This document shows positions 27,723 through 36,799 of a stretch of 64,000 nucleotides of DNA, piece after piece. The notes below the pieces were generated by a model. The model was not told the origin of the DNA. It searched no databases and saw only the letters and a list, made by a program, of their open reading frames with translations. Within the stretch, counting starts at the first letter, position 1. Each line of letters starts with the position of its first letter. This DNA comes from SAR324 cluster bacterium (GTDB taxonomy: Bacteria > SAR324 > NAC60-12). The stretch lies in NCBI GenBank assembly GCA_028281495.1, contig JANQJU010000029.1, positions 620,001-684,000 of the forward strand. Direction: 5' to 3'. A program made the position numbers and the translations under genes.

Positions 27723-27917
27723 ATGAGTGGATTATGTGCAATTAAAGATCCGGATATGCTGACAGAAATCAACAAAGAAATGCAACTTGTGATCGAGTTA
27801 GGAGATCAGTACATTAACGGGTCTCTGACATTTGACGAATACACGGAACAACTCATCTCATTGAATGAGGTGCTGCCCATCCCCCCACAATCTGAGCTGC
27901 GACTCGAAGCTTTTTAG
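27723..27917 (+). CDS. Small acidic protein of unknown function
   Basis: A GAGAGG site lies six bases before the ATG. The 64-residue product is acidic and mostly helical by composition, with a segment LTFDEYTEQLISLNEVLPI. I do not recognise a family. It ends 17 bases before the LacI-type regulator and points the same way, and starts 100 bases from the divergent Hcp gene. It may share a transcript with the regulator. The coding call rests on the ribosome-binding site and placement alone. Confidence 0.5.
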   Translation: MSGLCAIKDPDMLTEINKEMQLVIELGDQYINGSLTFDEYTEQLISLNEVLPIPPQSELRLEAF

Positions 27918-27934
27918 CGCCCTCACAATTTCAT

Positions 27935-28939
27935 ATGGCCACCATCAAAGACGTTGCACAATTAGCCGGAGTTTCCAAAGCCACCGTTTCCCGCGTCATT
28001 ACAGGAAAAACCAAAGTGACTCCGGAAGTGCATCAGCGAGTTCAGCAGGCCATGAAAGCCCTCAATTTCAAACCCAATCAAACTGCACAAAACCTTGCCA
28101 ATCGCCGTTCCAATGCCGTGGGTGTGCTGGTGGGTGATTTTTCCAGCCCCTACTATGGCCGAATGCTCAAAGGGATCGAAGACACCATCGAACCTGCGGG
28201 CATGCACATGATTGTAACCGATTCTCACGATGACCCAGAACGGGGGAGAGAATCAGTAGAATTCCTCATCAATCTCAATTGCGATGGTTTGATCATCTGC
28301 CAGCACAACATGGCCGATGAAAACCTGAAGCAATGGGTGGAACAAGGCCATTACCTCGCATTTATCAATCGCGATATACCCGAATTGCCGAGGTCTTCTG
28401 TATATCTCGACAACGATTTGGGTGGTTTCATGGCTACCAACTACCTCATCGGATACGGCCATCGACGCATTGCTCATATGACGGGCGTGATTTCCAACGT
28501 CGAAGGCTACAATCGGCTGAAGGGCTATCGGCGAGCACTGAAGCAAAAAGATATTCCTTATGATGAAAGACTAGTGGTGAACAGCGATTTTTCGGAACAA
28601 GGCGGTTACACGCAAATGAAACAATTGCTTGAAACCGGACCTGCATTTACAGCTATCTTTATTGCAAATGACCGAATGGCTGCCGGAGCCATGACCGCCA
28701 TTTACCAAGCCAATTTAAGAATCCCCGAAGACATTTCCATCATCGGATTTGACGACGATTTCTTCGCCAGTTACTCCCGCCCCCCGTTGACCACACTCCG
28801 ACAGCCTCTCTTTGAGATGGGAAAATGCGGTGCCAAAGCCCTGTTATGGATGCTCCAAAAAGAACGAAACCCTCCCAATCAACTCGTCTTCACTCCGACT
28901 TTAGTTGCTCGTCAATCGGTCGCTAAAAAGTTTCACTAA
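27935..28939 (+). CDS. LacI-family transcriptional regulator, copy 1
   Basis: This 334-residue protein has the LacI N-terminal helix-turn-helix (residues 1-26: MATIKDVAQLAGVSKATVSR), the hinge helix NQTAQNLANRRSNAVGVLV, and a periplasmic-binding-fold effector domain (about 62-334). The first 33 residues are identical to those of the copy at 30653-31657, so both should read the same DNA site. The most likely sites are the palindromes GAAACCGGTTTC downstream at 29029 and 29118, in front of the GH1 gene. The effector is probably a sugar released by or imported for that enzyme. The ribosome-binding site is weak. Confidence 0.93.
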   Translation: MATIKDVAQLAGVSKATVSRVITGKTKVTPEVHQRVQQAMKALNFKPNQTAQNLANRRSNAVGVLVGDFSSPYYGRMLKGIEDTIEPAGMHMIVTDSHDDPERGRESVEFLINLNCDGLIICQHNMADENLKQWVEQGHYLAFINRDIPELPRSSVYLDNDLGGFMATNYLIGYGHRRIAHMTGVISNVEGYNRLKGYRRALKQKDIPYDERLVVNSDFSEQGGYTQMKQLLETGPAFTAIFIANDRMAAGAMTAIYQANLRIPEDISIIGFDDDFFASYSRPPLTTLRQPLFEMGKCGAKALLWMLQKERNPPNQLVFTPTLVARQSVAKKFH

Positions 28940-28993
28940 ATATCCGTTCTTTCCCGAATCGATTTCGAACAAAAAAGATCCTTAAAAAAATTG

Positions 28994-29022
28994 TTGACAA
29001 GGTTCAGGAAGACCGCTAATTT
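28994..29022 (+). promoter_or_regulatory. Sigma-70-type promoter of the first GH1 gene
   Basis: A perfect -35 box TTGACA (28994-28999) and TAATTT (29017-29022) are separated by 17 bases. The first LacI palindrome begins at 29029, at about the transcription start, so bound repressor would block the polymerase. Confidence 0.75.
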
Positions 29023-29028
29023 CTGCCT

Positions 29029-29040
29029 GAAACCGGTTTC
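29029..29040. promoter_or_regulatory. LacI-type operator, proximal site
   Basis: GAAACCGGTTTC is a perfect 12-base palindrome with the central CG typical of LacI-family sites. It lies six bases after the -10 box. The identical sequence occurs at 29118, 42134 and 42165. Confidence 0.8.
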
Positions 29041-29117
29041 TTATTGGATTATTTTTTTGTTGAAGAATAAGTTTAATAAATTTCCTGATAAATGGTTATG
29101 GCATTAAACCACGGGAA

Positions 29118-29129
29118 GAAACCGGTTTC
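29118..29129. promoter_or_regulatory. LacI-type operator, distal site
   Basis: This is a second perfect GAAACCGGTTTC, 89 bases after the first. Two sites about eight or nine helical turns apart could allow looping by a tetramer or two dimers, but looping is not shown. Confidence 0.78.
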
Positions 29130-29241
29130 TAACATATTATTTTTATAAAGTTTGGTTTTGAGAAACCCCTCGTTGGTTTCCCAAATAGTTTTTCTCATTA
29201 GAGATTCTCGATTTTGTATTTTTTAAAACGAAGGAGGCACT

Positions 29242-30585
29242 ATGAACTTTCCAGAAAGTTTTGTATGGGGTGCAGCGGCGGCCAGTTATCAAATTGAGGG
29301 GGCTGCTTATGACGACGGTCGAGGACTGTCAGTATGGGACATGATGTGTCGCCAACCTGGAAAGGTGAACTTTGGCGATACTGGAGATGTGGCTTGCGAT
29401 CACTACCACCGCTATCAAGAAGATGTTGATTTGATGGCTGAGATCGGTTTGCAGGCTTACCGACTTTCGGTGAGTTGGCCCCGTGTGCTGCCAGAAGGCA
29501 TCGGAACCGTGAATGAAAAAGGTTTGGATTTTTATAGTCGTTTGATCGATGCCCTGCTTGAAAAAAACATCACCCCTTGGGTGACCCTATTCCATTGGGA
29601 TTTCCCCTATTCGCTTTACTGCAAAGGCGGCTGGTTGAATCGCGATAGCACGGAGTGGTTTGCAGAATATACCGCTCTGATTGTGGATAAACTTTCAGAT
29701 CGTGTGAGTCATTGGTTCACCCATAACGAACCCCAGTGTTTTATTGGAGTTGGACACCATGAAGGACGCCATGCTCCTGGTGTGCAAATGGGATTTGGAG
29801 AAGTCCTATTAGCGGCACATAATTCCTTGTTAGCACATGGCAAATCCGTTCAAGTGATCCGCGCACGTGCCAAAAAAGCTCCTTTGATCGGTGGAGCACC
29901 GGTAGGGACGATTTCAATCCCACTCACCAATTCTCCAGAGGACATTGAAGCCGCTCGAAAAGACATGTTTGCAGTCCCGCTCAAGGACGTTATGAGCAAC
30001 GCTTGGTTTTCCGATCCGATGATTCTAGGTGCCTATCCAGAAGACGGCGTGACACTCTTTGAAGCCGAGATGCCAAAAATACATGAGGGCGATATGAAGA
30101 CCATCCATCAACCTCTGGATTTTTATGGAACCAATATTTATTGGGGACGTTTTGTTCGGGCATCAGCTGACGGCAGCCCAGAAACTGTCTTCAAAAAGGA
30201 GCTACCTGTCACTGCAATAGGATGGCAGATCACACCCGAAGCGCTTTATTGGGGGCCGCGTTTCTTTTACGAACGCTACAAACTGCCGATTGTCATCACA
30301 GAAAACGGGATGGCAAACTTGGATTCTGTACAAAACGACGGACAAGTCCATGATTCCCTACGGATTGATTTCTTGCGCCAATACCTGACGGAATTCGGAC
30401 GAGCCATTCAAGACGGAATCGAAGCGACGGGTTATTTCCAATGGTCGATCATGGACAATTTTGAATGGGCCGAAGGCTATCTTAAACGATTTGGTCTCGT
30501 TCATGTCGACTACGAAACCCAAAAGCGTACCTTGAAAGATTCTGCCCATTGGTACCGAAATGTGATCTCCAACAACGCTGTTTAG
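29242..30585 (+). CDS. GH1 family beta-glucosidase/beta-glycosidase, copy 1
   Basis: The 447-residue protein is a complete glycoside hydrolase family 1 enzyme without signal peptide, so it acts in the cytoplasm. It has the N-terminal signature FVWGAAAASYQIEGA, acid/base Glu163 in HNEPQ and nucleophile Glu354 in ITENGM. The sugar-binding segment LFHWDFPYSL and C-terminal WSIMDNFEWAEGYLKRFGLVHVD are also present. It should hydrolyse beta-glucosides or cello-oligosaccharide-like substrates; the exact sugar cannot be read. An AAGGAGG site precedes the ATG. A very similar enzyme ends the transporter operon at 48028-49374, with both catalytic residues at the same positions. It is under the LacI-type operators just upstream. 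Confidence 0.95.
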   Translation: MNFPESFVWGAAAASYQIEGAAYDDGRGLSVWDMMCRQPGKVNFGDTGDVACDHYHRYQEDVDLMAEIGLQAYRLSVSWPRVLPEGIGTVNEKGLDFYSRLIDALLEKNITPWVTLFHWDFPYSLYCKGGWLNRDSTEWFAEYTALIVDKLSDRVSHWFTHNEPQCFIGVGHHEGRHAPGVQMGFGEVLLAAHNSLLAHGKSVQVIRARAKKAPLIGGAPVGTISIPLTNSPEDIEAARKDMFAVPLKDVMSNAWFSDPMILGAYPEDGVTLFEAEMPKIHEGDMKTIHQPLDFYGTNIYWGRFVRASADGSPETVFKKELPVTAIGWQITPEALYWGPRFFYERYKLPIVITENGMANLDSVQNDGQVHDSLRIDFLRQYLTEFGRAIQDGIEATGYFQWSIMDNFEWAEGYLKRFGLVHVDYETQKRTLKDSAHWYRNVISNNAV

Positions 30586-30652
30586 TCCAAACATCTTGCC
30601 AGGCAGTCGGCTCTCACCAGGTCGACTGTCCAATCCTGCACCGTGGTTTCTT

Positions 30653-31657
30653 ATGGCTACTATTAAAGATGTGGCCCAACTCGCTGGAGTTTCGAAAGCC
30701 ACTGTTTCACGCGTCATTACTGGGAAAACGAAAGTCACGCCAGAAGTCCATCTGCGAGTGACCGAAGCCATGAAACGGCTTCAATTCAAGCCCAACCAGA
30801 CAGCGCAAAATCTGGCAAACCGACGTTCCAATGCAGTTGGAGTGTTGGTGGGTGATTTTGCTAGTCCTTATTACGGTCAGATGCTCCGGGGTATCGAACA
30901 AACACTGCAAGCCTCTGGAATGCACATGATCGTAACTGATGCTCGCGATGAAAGAGAACAAGGAAAAAAATCGATAGAATTTCTTATTGGTCTCAATTGC
31001 GATGGCTTGATCATCTGCCAACACAACATGTCCGAAGACCATTTAAAATTCTGGGTTCACCAGGGATGTTCTGTAGCTATTATCAATCGCAATGTTCCTG
31101 AATTGCCAGAATCTTCCGTATACCTTGATAATGAACTTGGTGGTTTTATAGCCACCGATTATCTGATCCAGAATGGCCATCGACGGATTGCTCATATGAG
31201 TGGTTTTCTAAGCAATCAAGAAGGATATGATCGTTGGAAAGGATACCGACGGGCTTTGAACCACCGAGGTATTGATTACGAAGAAGGCCTTGTGGTCAGC
31301 GGTGACTTTTCTGAGGAAGGGGGTTATGCCCAAATGAAGCAATTGCTCGAATTTGGCCCAGGTTTTTCGGCCATTTTTATTGCAAACGATCGAATGGCGG
31401 CTGGCGCTATGGCTGCCATTTACGACGCAAAGTTGAGGATTCCTGAAGACATCTCCGTGGTTGGCTTTGATGACGATTTTTTCGCCAGCTATTCCCAACC
31501 GCCTCTGACCACTATCCACCAACCGCTCTTTGAAATGGGACAGTGTGGTGCCCGAGTGATTTTGTGGCTCCTGAATAAAGAAGGTCCCCCTCCCTATCCT
31601 CTTGTTTTCCAACCCGCACTGGTCGCACGGCAATCGGTGATGAAACCTCAGTCGTGA
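30653..31657 (+). CDS. LacI-family transcriptional regulator, copy 2
   Basis: The frame is open from 30596, but the ATG at 30653 begins exactly where copy 1 begins (MATIKDVAQLAGV), giving 334 residues. No good ribosome-binding site is visible. The DNA-binding part matches copy 1 through residue 33, and the hinge is the same; differences concentrate in the effector-binding domain. The likely reading is two repressors with the same operator but different inducers. It lies 67 bases after the first GH1 gene on the same strand and is probably co-transcribed with it, which would create feedback. Confidence 0.92.
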   Translation: MATIKDVAQLAGVSKATVSRVITGKTKVTPEVHLRVTEAMKRLQFKPNQTAQNLANRRSNAVGVLVGDFASPYYGQMLRGIEQTLQASGMHMIVTDARDEREQGKKSIEFLIGLNCDGLIICQHNMSEDHLKFWVHQGCSVAIINRNVPELPESSVYLDNELGGFIATDYLIQNGHRRIAHMSGFLSNQEGYDRWKGYRRALNHRGIDYEEGLVVSGDFSEEGGYAQMKQLLEFGPGFSAIFIANDRMAAGAMAAIYDAKLRIPEDISVVGFDDDFFASYSQPPLTTIHQPLFEMGQCGARVILWLLNKEGPPPYPLVFQPALVARQSVMKPQS

Positions 31658-31770
31658 ATTCTGAACCCGATACCGTTGCACCGTTCCCTGGCCTTGGTTC
31701 CCCACGTCTCTGATTTGGGTATCAGAAGCAAAACCAAATTGAGACATAGCAATTTTCTTTAGATTCTTTT

Positions 31771-32013
31771 TCAATCTGTTCCAGCAACTCGTCTAATATA
31801 GGCACCGCGCTGCTCGGCCATTCGAATTATTTCATCGACTTCCTTGTTATCGTGCAGATAATAAATGGGTAGCGACAACGTTCCAGAATGTGTGCCGACA
31901 ACGGTCACATTTTTAATGAGAATTCCGTGACTCGCTACAATAGGCTGGATCGGCTTGGAAACAGATACACATCCGTATAAACAACCGATTAAAAAAAGGA
32001 TCCAAGGTTTCAT
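31771..32013 (-). CDS. Small putative lipoprotein
   Basis: The ATG at 32013 gives 80 residues starting with a hydrophobic signal and two possible lipobox cysteines (LIGC at Cys11, LYGC at Cys15). The frame is open about 11 codons further upstream. The remainder ends with an amphipathic helix and 'RRVAGTD'. I recognise no family. The ribosome-binding site is weak. It stands alone, with 260 bases to the acetyltransferase gene on the other side. Confidence 0.45.
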   Translation of the reverse strand: MKPWILFLIGCLYGCVSVSKPIQPIVASHGILIKNVTVVGTHSGTLSLPIYYLHDNKEVDEIIRMAEQRGAYIRRVAGTD

Positions 32014-32306
32014 AGATGCATTTCCGAAATTCAAACCACCAATCAATAGATCAAATGGGACCTATTTAACAAATCGGGCTGATCGACGTTGACTCACCCC
32101 ATAAACATACTCTTCTTAAAAAGGGATGATGATTGGCCAGACATTATTTTGATTTCGATATGGTAGAGAAAATGTCCATAAGAGGGGCAAAGATTGGCAT
32201 GATCAAAAGAAATATCACTTTAAAGAAGCTGTAGTGCCACTTATGAACTGATAACGGACAAGTTTTAATTCCAATGGAGAACTAAATTGTTTTTCAATCA
32301 GGTTCC

Positions 32307-33113
32307 ATGATGAATTCACCATTAATCACAAAAAGTCAGCTCATCCAAGACTTACGGGCCCTTGGTGTTTCGGAAGGTCAAACGGTGATGTTGCATTCGT
32401 CTGTCAAAAAAATCGGTTGGATCGTCGGGGGACCAGATGTTGTGTTGGAAGCCCTTTTGGAAATTCTGTCAGCTTCGGGAACCCTGATGATGATGGCCAG
32501 TTGGGAGGACAATCCTTACGACTTGGCACGATGGCCAGTGGAACGCCAACAAGTCTATCTCGAAAAATGTCCGGCTTTCGACCCAGAAAAGTCTAGAGCG
32601 GATCATCGAGAAATGGGGATCCTTACCGAATACCTCCGTACTTGGCCCGGTGCTTACCGGAGTCGTCACCCGTTCTCCTATGTTGCGGTCGGTTACCATG
32701 CGCAATGGATCACTCTGGATCAGCCCTGGCAATATCGGGATGGCCCGGATTCACCTTTAGCCAAACTCGTCGAATTAGGGGGAGCTGTTTTGCTGCTGGG
32801 TTCACCTATCGGTGATGTCACATTGCTTCACCATGCAGAACATCTTGCAAATGTTCCCCATAAAAATATTGATTGCTACCGCATGCCGGTCCTTCAAGAA
32901 GGCAAACGAGTATGGATGGATTTCGAAGAATATGACACGTCCGAGGGAATCGTCGATTGGCCCGACAATTATTTTGAAACCATTATCCGAGAATATCTTG
33001 CCTCAGGCAAAGGTCGCTCTGGAAAAGTCGGTCACGCCGATTCCTATCTATTTGAGGCACAAACACTCAATACTTATGGAATTCGATGGATGGAGACAAA
33101 TTTCAACAAATAG
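32307..33113 (+). CDS. Aminoglycoside N(3)-acetyltransferase family protein
   Basis: The 268-residue protein matches the Antibiotic_NAT (AAC(3)) family: N-terminal GVSEGQTVMLHSSVKKIGWIVGG, then MASWEDNPYD, the DPEKSRADHREMGIL segment, and the active-site region LLLGSPIGDVTLLHHAEHLA with its histidine and glutamate. Members transfer an acetyl group from acetyl-CoA; some inactivate aminoglycosides and many chromosomal relatives, such as YokD- or FrbF-like enzymes, have other or unknown substrates. No mobile-element or integron signature adjoins it, so a resistance role should not be assumed. Tandem ATG codons at 32307 and 32310 are both possible starts. Confidence 0.88.
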   Translation: MMNSPLITKSQLIQDLRALGVSEGQTVMLHSSVKKIGWIVGGPDVVLEALLEILSASGTLMMMASWEDNPYDLARWPVERQQVYLEKCPAFDPEKSRADHREMGILTEYLRTWPGAYRSRHPFSYVAVGYHAQWITLDQPWQYRDGPDSPLAKLVELGGAVLLLGSPIGDVTLLHHAEHLANVPHKNIDCYRMPVLQEGKRVWMDFEEYDTSEGIVDWPDNYFETIIREYLASGKGRSGKVGHADSYLFEAQTLNTYGIRWMETNFNK

Positions 33114-33157
33114 CTGACAAATCTGCTTAGTCAATAAACGCCCCATTAAAAATTTAG

Positions 33158-33186
33158 CTGACATCATGAAGACGTAAAGGTATAAC
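33158..33186 (+). promoter_or_regulatory. Promoter of the MazEF-type pair
   Basis: CTGACA (33158-33163) and TATAAC (33181-33186) are spaced by 17 bases. Transcription would start about 50 bases before the antitoxin ATG. Confidence 0.55.
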
Positions 33187-33241
33187 TTTGGTAATACTCA
33201 AGAGTGTTGTTTTGAGCTTTAAACTTTATCAACAGGTTGCA

Positions 33242-33478
33242 ATGAAAACAGCGATTTCAATTCCTGATCCTCTTTTCGATTCGGCAGAACAGTTATCAAA
33301 ACGCCTTGGTATATCGCGAAGTGAATTGTACTCAAAAGCCGTGTCATTCTATTTAAAAGAGCATCGTTATGATTCCGTGACAAAAAAATTGAATGAAGTT
33401 TACGATAAAGAATCTTCACAATCTGATCCAGTTATTCACAGTATGCAGATGTTCACTTTGGAAAGAGAAGAATGGTAG
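33242..33478 (+). CDS. MazE/ribbon-helix-helix-type antitoxin
   Basis: The ATG at 33242 (AGG site upstream) gives 78 residues: MKTAISIPDPLFDSAEQLSKRLGISRSELYSKAV is a ribbon-helix-helix DNA-binding start, followed by an acidic, probably flexible tail that would bind the toxin. The frame is open to 33188, but the shorter start fits the fold. It overlaps the toxin gene by seven bases, the usual layout of such operons. It should neutralise the toxin and repress its own promoter. Confidence 0.85.
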   Translation: MKTAISIPDPLFDSAEQLSKRLGISRSELYSKAVSFYLKEHRYDSVTKKLNEVYDKESSQSDPVIHSMQMFTLEREEW

Positions 33479-33816
33479 TTCAACGGGGGGAACTTTGGTG
33501 GGCAAATTTGCCTGAGCCTAGTGGATCGGAGCCTGGATACAAACGGCCACTCATTGTCGTTCAATCTGATGATTTCAACCGAAGTCGTATAAGTACTGTG
33601 GTTGCTGTGGTGATTACATCAAATTTACGTCTAGCTTCAGCTCCAGGAAATATCTTTTTAAAAGCCAATAAACCAGGGCTGCCTCGGGACTCTGTTGCTA
33701 ATGTTTCTCAAGTCATTACCGTCGACCGATCTTTCTTAACCGAGTGCATTGGTAGATTGACAGCAAGGCAAATGAATCAACTCGATGATGGGTTACGGTT
33801 GGTACTGTCTTTATAA
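33472..33816 (+). CDS. mazF: MazF/PemK-family toxin (endoribonuclease)
   Basis: The 114-residue protein has the MazF pattern: RGELWWANLPEPSGSEPGYKRPLIVVQSDDFN at the start, a TVVAVVITSN strand, then GLPRDSVANVSQVITVDRSFL and a C-terminal helix IGRLTARQMNQLDDGLRLVLSL. MazF toxins cut single-stranded RNA at short sites; the site preference cannot be read. The start overlaps the antitoxin stop, giving coupled translation. It lies downstream of the AAC(3)-type gene and upstream of an inverted repeat. Confidence 0.9.
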   Translation: MVVQRGELWWANLPEPSGSEPGYKRPLIVVQSDDFNRSRISTVVAVVITSNLRLASAPGNIFLKANKPGLPRDSVANVSQVITVDRSFLTECIGRLTARQMNQLDDGLRLVLSL

Positions 33817-33887
33817 AATCTTCGAATGCACAGGCCGCCACCCTGCCGAGTGCGATTTAAGCTGGCTTTGAAGTGTACTGATGAAAT

Positions 33888-33917
33888 TGCCTCATCAGGA
33901 GAATTCCTTCTGAGGCA
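33888..33917. terminator. Hairpin between MazF and the molybdenum hydroxylase gene
   Basis: TGCCTCA (33888-33894) pairs with TGAGGCA (33911-33917), with an inner AGGA/TCCT stem and a four-base loop. There is no long T-run, so it is at best a weak terminator, possibly working for both converging genes. Confidence 0.4.
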
Positions 33918-33923
33918 GAATCC

Positions 33924-36143
33924 TTAGGCAAAACTATGTTTGGAGAGCGGCAATTCATAGATACGCTTTCCGGTTAGGTTATAGAGGGCACTGGTGACAG
34001 CTGGGGTCACGGGGGGAACACCCGGCTCACCAATTCCTGTGGGCATTTCTTTGCTCTCGACGAGCATGACTTCCACTTCAGGAGCTTCATTGATGCGCAC
34101 CATGCGATAATCGTGGAAGTTGCTCTGTTGCACGACCCCATCCTTCAATGTGATTTCACCATACAAGGCTGCGGAAAGGCCAAAGATAAACGCTCCTTCG
34201 ACTTGGGCTTTCACGTTCAACGGATTCACATACTGCCCAATATCCACGGCAGCATGAACTTTATGAATCCGGGGGTTCCCTCCCTCGATAGAAGCTTCAG
34301 CAACCATCGCGATGTAACTGTTGAACGACTTATGGGCCGCAAACCCCAGGGCACGGCCTTTGGGCATTTTTCGTCCCCAGCCTGCTTCTTTCGCCGCTAG
34401 CTCAATGACTCCAGCCAATCGACCAGTCTTGAAGGGTTGGTTCCCATGAGGAAGAAGAAACTTCTCCATGTCTTTGTATTGGACTTCCCGCGGTGCCCCC
34501 AACAATTTGAGTCGATACTCCACTGGATCGACCCCCGCGGCTTCTGCCATTTCATCAACAAAATTGTTCATAGCCCACGCATGGTGAATGTGGGCCACCG
34601 AACGCAACCAGCCAACACGAGCATCACTTTTCGCCCCTTTGGCCTCCATTTGAACATTTTCTATGCGATACGGCATTTCACTAAAACCTTGCCCTAGTTC
34701 CAGGGGTACTGGGTCCACGGCATTGGGAACAAAGGTTTTTAATATCGTTGGAAAAACCGTCGTATGCTTCCAGCCCAAGGGATAGCCCTCCTTGTCGAGA
34801 GTTGCCTCCAATTTTTGAGCACTGGCCGCTCGATAAAAGCCATGTTGAATTTCGTCTTCGCGTTTCCAAGTGACTTTCACGGGTTTACCGATGGCTTTGG
34901 AAACAGCAGTGGCTTCCAAAATGCAATCAGGTTTGGATTTTCGTCCAAACGCTCCTCCGATCAATGTGGGATGTATCGTGACCTTGCCAAACGCTTGTTC
35001 GGGTTGGTGCCCTAGAAATCCCCCCACTGCGGATGCCGCCCATTGGGGATGTTGAGTGGGTGCCCAAACCTCCGCAGTGTCTCCTTTCACGGATACGGTC
35101 GCCACCATGGGAGACATTGGTGCGTGAACTAAATTGGGAGAGTAATAACGAGCTGTAACGGTCTTATCGGCTTTGGACCGAGTCGCTTCAAAATCACCTT
35201 CCGAACGAATCACATTCCCTGATTGCTCAGTGAGTTCCTCCAATTGTTTTCTGTGCGGCACATCGGATTCTAAAGGTTCCGTTCCGGTGTCCCATTGGGC
35301 ATTTAAAGCTTGCCGACCTTGGATGGCCGACCACGTATTGGTTGCTACTACGGCGATTGCATTGTTGGTCAACAATCCAATTCCCTGAATTTCAACAACG
35401 TCGAGAACGCCTTTGACAGCCATCGCTTTCTTTTTATCGTAGGATTTGATCGTTCCAGTCAGAGTGGGGCTTCGCTCTAGACTGGCGTGTACCATTCCAG
35501 GAACCTCCACATCCATTCCATATACGGCGGTTCCGGTCACCACATCGGGTGTATGGTTGGCTAACACATCCTTCCCAATAAACTTAAAATCTTTTGGATC
35601 TTTCAGTTTTGGTTTTTCAGGAACGGGAAGGGTGTTTGCAATATCCACTAACTCAGAATAGTGTTCTTTTTTTGAGGTTTTGGTGTGAATGACATGGCTG
35701 TCTTTCGCCGTTAATTCCGCAACGGGGACATTCCACTTTTTTGCTGCGGCAGCAATGAGCATTTCTTTGGCAGCCGCTCCGGCTTCTCGGAACGGAGTGA
35801 ACCGAATTTTCACACTGAAACTGCCATCGGTGTTTTGAGCACCATATTTCGGATGACCAATCGCATTTTCATGGACCAAATCATCCCAAGAGGCCTCTAG
35901 TTCATCGGCTAAAAGTTGCATCAACGCGGTTCCGGTTCCTTGCCCCATCTCTTGATGTGGAATGATCAGATGTATTTTGCCCGTTTTTTCAATGCTGATG
36001 AACAGGTTGGGCGCAAATGAACCGATTTCTGAAGCAAACAGATCCGTGCTCGGCAAGTTAAACCCTAGCACCAATCCGGTGCCTGCAATCCCTGCGGTGC
36101 CTTTGAGAAACCCTCGTCGTGTGATTTTTGTGATTGTCATCAT
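33924..36143 (-). CDS. Molybdopterin-binding subunit of isoquinoline 1-oxidoreductase-type aldehyde oxidoreductase
   Basis: The 739-residue protein begins with a twin-arginine signal ([21 protein letters not shown]), so the folded enzyme is exported. Mo-cofactor domain segments of the IorB-type xanthine-dehydrogenase branch are visible: [50 protein letters not shown], and the C-terminal [14 protein letters not shown] with the likely catalytic glutamate. The gene overlaps the [2Fe-2S] subunit gene by four bases, giving a two-subunit enzyme in which the small subunit has no signal and hitch-hikes. Substrates of this group are aldehydes or N-heterocycles; here unknown. A divergent AraC regulator may control it. 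Confidence 0.92.
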   Translation of the reverse strand: MMTITKITRRGFLKGTAGIAGTGLVLGFNLPSTDLFASEIGSFAPNLFISIEKTGKIHLIIPHQEMGQGTGTALMQLLADELEASWDDLVHENAIGHPKYGAQNTDGSFSVKIRFTPFREAGAAAKEMLIAAAAKKWNVPVAELTAKDSHVIHTKTSKKEHYSELVDIANTLPVPEKPKLKDPKDFKFIGKDVLANHTPDVVTGTAVYGMDVEVPGMVHASLERSPTLTGTIKSYDKKKAMAVKGVLDVVEIQGIGLLTNNAIAVVATNTWSAIQGRQALNAQWDTGTEPLESDVPHRKQLEELTEQSGNVIRSEGDFEATRSKADKTVTARYYSPNLVHAPMSPMVATVSVKGDTAEVWAPTQHPQWAASAVGGFLGHQPEQAFGKVTIHPTLIGGAFGRKSKPDCILEATAVSKAIGKPVKVTWKREDEIQHGFYRAASAQKLEATLDKEGYPLGWKHTTVFPTILKTFVPNAVDPVPLELGQGFSEMPYRIENVQMEAKGAKSDARVGWLRSVAHIHHAWAMNNFVDEMAEAAGVDPVEYRLKLLGAPREVQYKDMEKFLLPHGNQPFKTGRLAGVIELAAKEAGWGRKMPKGRALGFAAHKSFNSYIAMVAEASIEGGNPRIHKVHAAVDIGQYVNPLNVKAQVEGAFIFGLSAALYGEITLKDGVVQQSNFHDYRMVRINEAPEVEVMLVESKEMPTGIGEPGVPPVTPAVTSALYNLTGKRIYELPLSKHSFA

Positions 36144-36610
36144 GCCTCCTCCATTATTTCAGCAGCACGATGAATGGCCGCTCGAATTCGTTGATACGTT
36201 CCACAACGACAAATGTTCCCTTGTTGTGCTTGATCGATATCTGCGTCCGTTGGCTTCTTATTTTGGCTCAGCAAGGCTGCTGCATTCATGATTTGTCCTG
36301 ATTGGCAATAACCACATTGTGGTACGTGCTTCTCTTTCCAAGCGATCTGTAAAGGATGGCTTCCATCCTCAGACAGCCCCTCAATCGTCGTGATCGTATT
36401 GCCCTCACCCTTTGCCGCAGCAAACGGAGTGACGCAAGAACGAACCGCGTTTCCATTCAAGTGAATCGTACATGCACCACATTGAGCCATCCCGCACCCA
36501 AATTTCGTCCCTTTTAAGCCGAGGAGGTCCCGAATGACCCACAGAATCGGCATGTTGTCTTCTGCCTCAACCGTATAGGATTGACCGTTGATCGTTAATG
36601 TATCACTCAT
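36140..36610 (-). CDS. [2Fe-2S] subunit of the isoquinoline 1-oxidoreductase-type enzyme
   Basis: The 156-residue protein has both cluster motifs. Cys39, Cys44, Cys47 and Cys59 form the plant-ferredoxin-type site. Cys99, Cys102, Cys134 and Cys136 (CGYC...CRC) form the second site of the xanthine dehydrogenase small-subunit fold. It carries electrons from the molybdenum centre to an outside acceptor. It overlaps the large-subunit gene by four bases. No cytochrome gene is adjacent, so the electron acceptor is not evident. Confidence 0.93.
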   Translation of the reverse strand: MSDTLTINGQSYTVEAEDNMPILWVIRDLLGLKGTKFGCGMAQCGACTIHLNGNAVRSCVTPFAAAKGEGNTITTIEGLSEDGSHPLQIAWKEKHVPQCGYCQSGQIMNAAALLSQNKKPTDADIDQAQQGNICRCGTYQRIRAAIHRAAEIMEEA

Positions 36611-36799
36611 AAATTGCTCCGTTAGAATTTTCTTGAAATTGCATTTTGATTACAAGAAATATGAGAAATGTATCGAAACCATTTTCTGATTTGAATACAC
36701 AAATCCTTCGATTTCTTGCACAAAACTCTCAAAACAAGAATGATGAATGGATCGAGATATTTCAGACTTGTTTTGGAACAAAGATGACGAGCGAAAACA

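Larger units (their letters stand above)
28940..29241. promoter_or_regulatory. Control region between LacI copy 1 and the GH1 gene
   Basis: This 302-base gap holds a sigma-70-type promoter, two perfect 12-base LacI-type palindromes and a strong AAGGAGG site at the end; each is listed separately. The rest is AT-rich. A long untranslated leader of roughly 200 bases follows the predicted start point. Confidence 0.75.

Noticed and set aside
32307..33816. Resistance island or integron made of the AAC(3) gene and the toxin-antitoxin pair
   Set aside because: No integrase, attachment site, insertion sequence or gene-cassette recombination site could be seen nearby.
33888..33917. Inverted repeat as a phage or transposon end
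   Set aside because: Short stem with an internal loop between convergent genes; fits a weak terminator and no second copy was seen.
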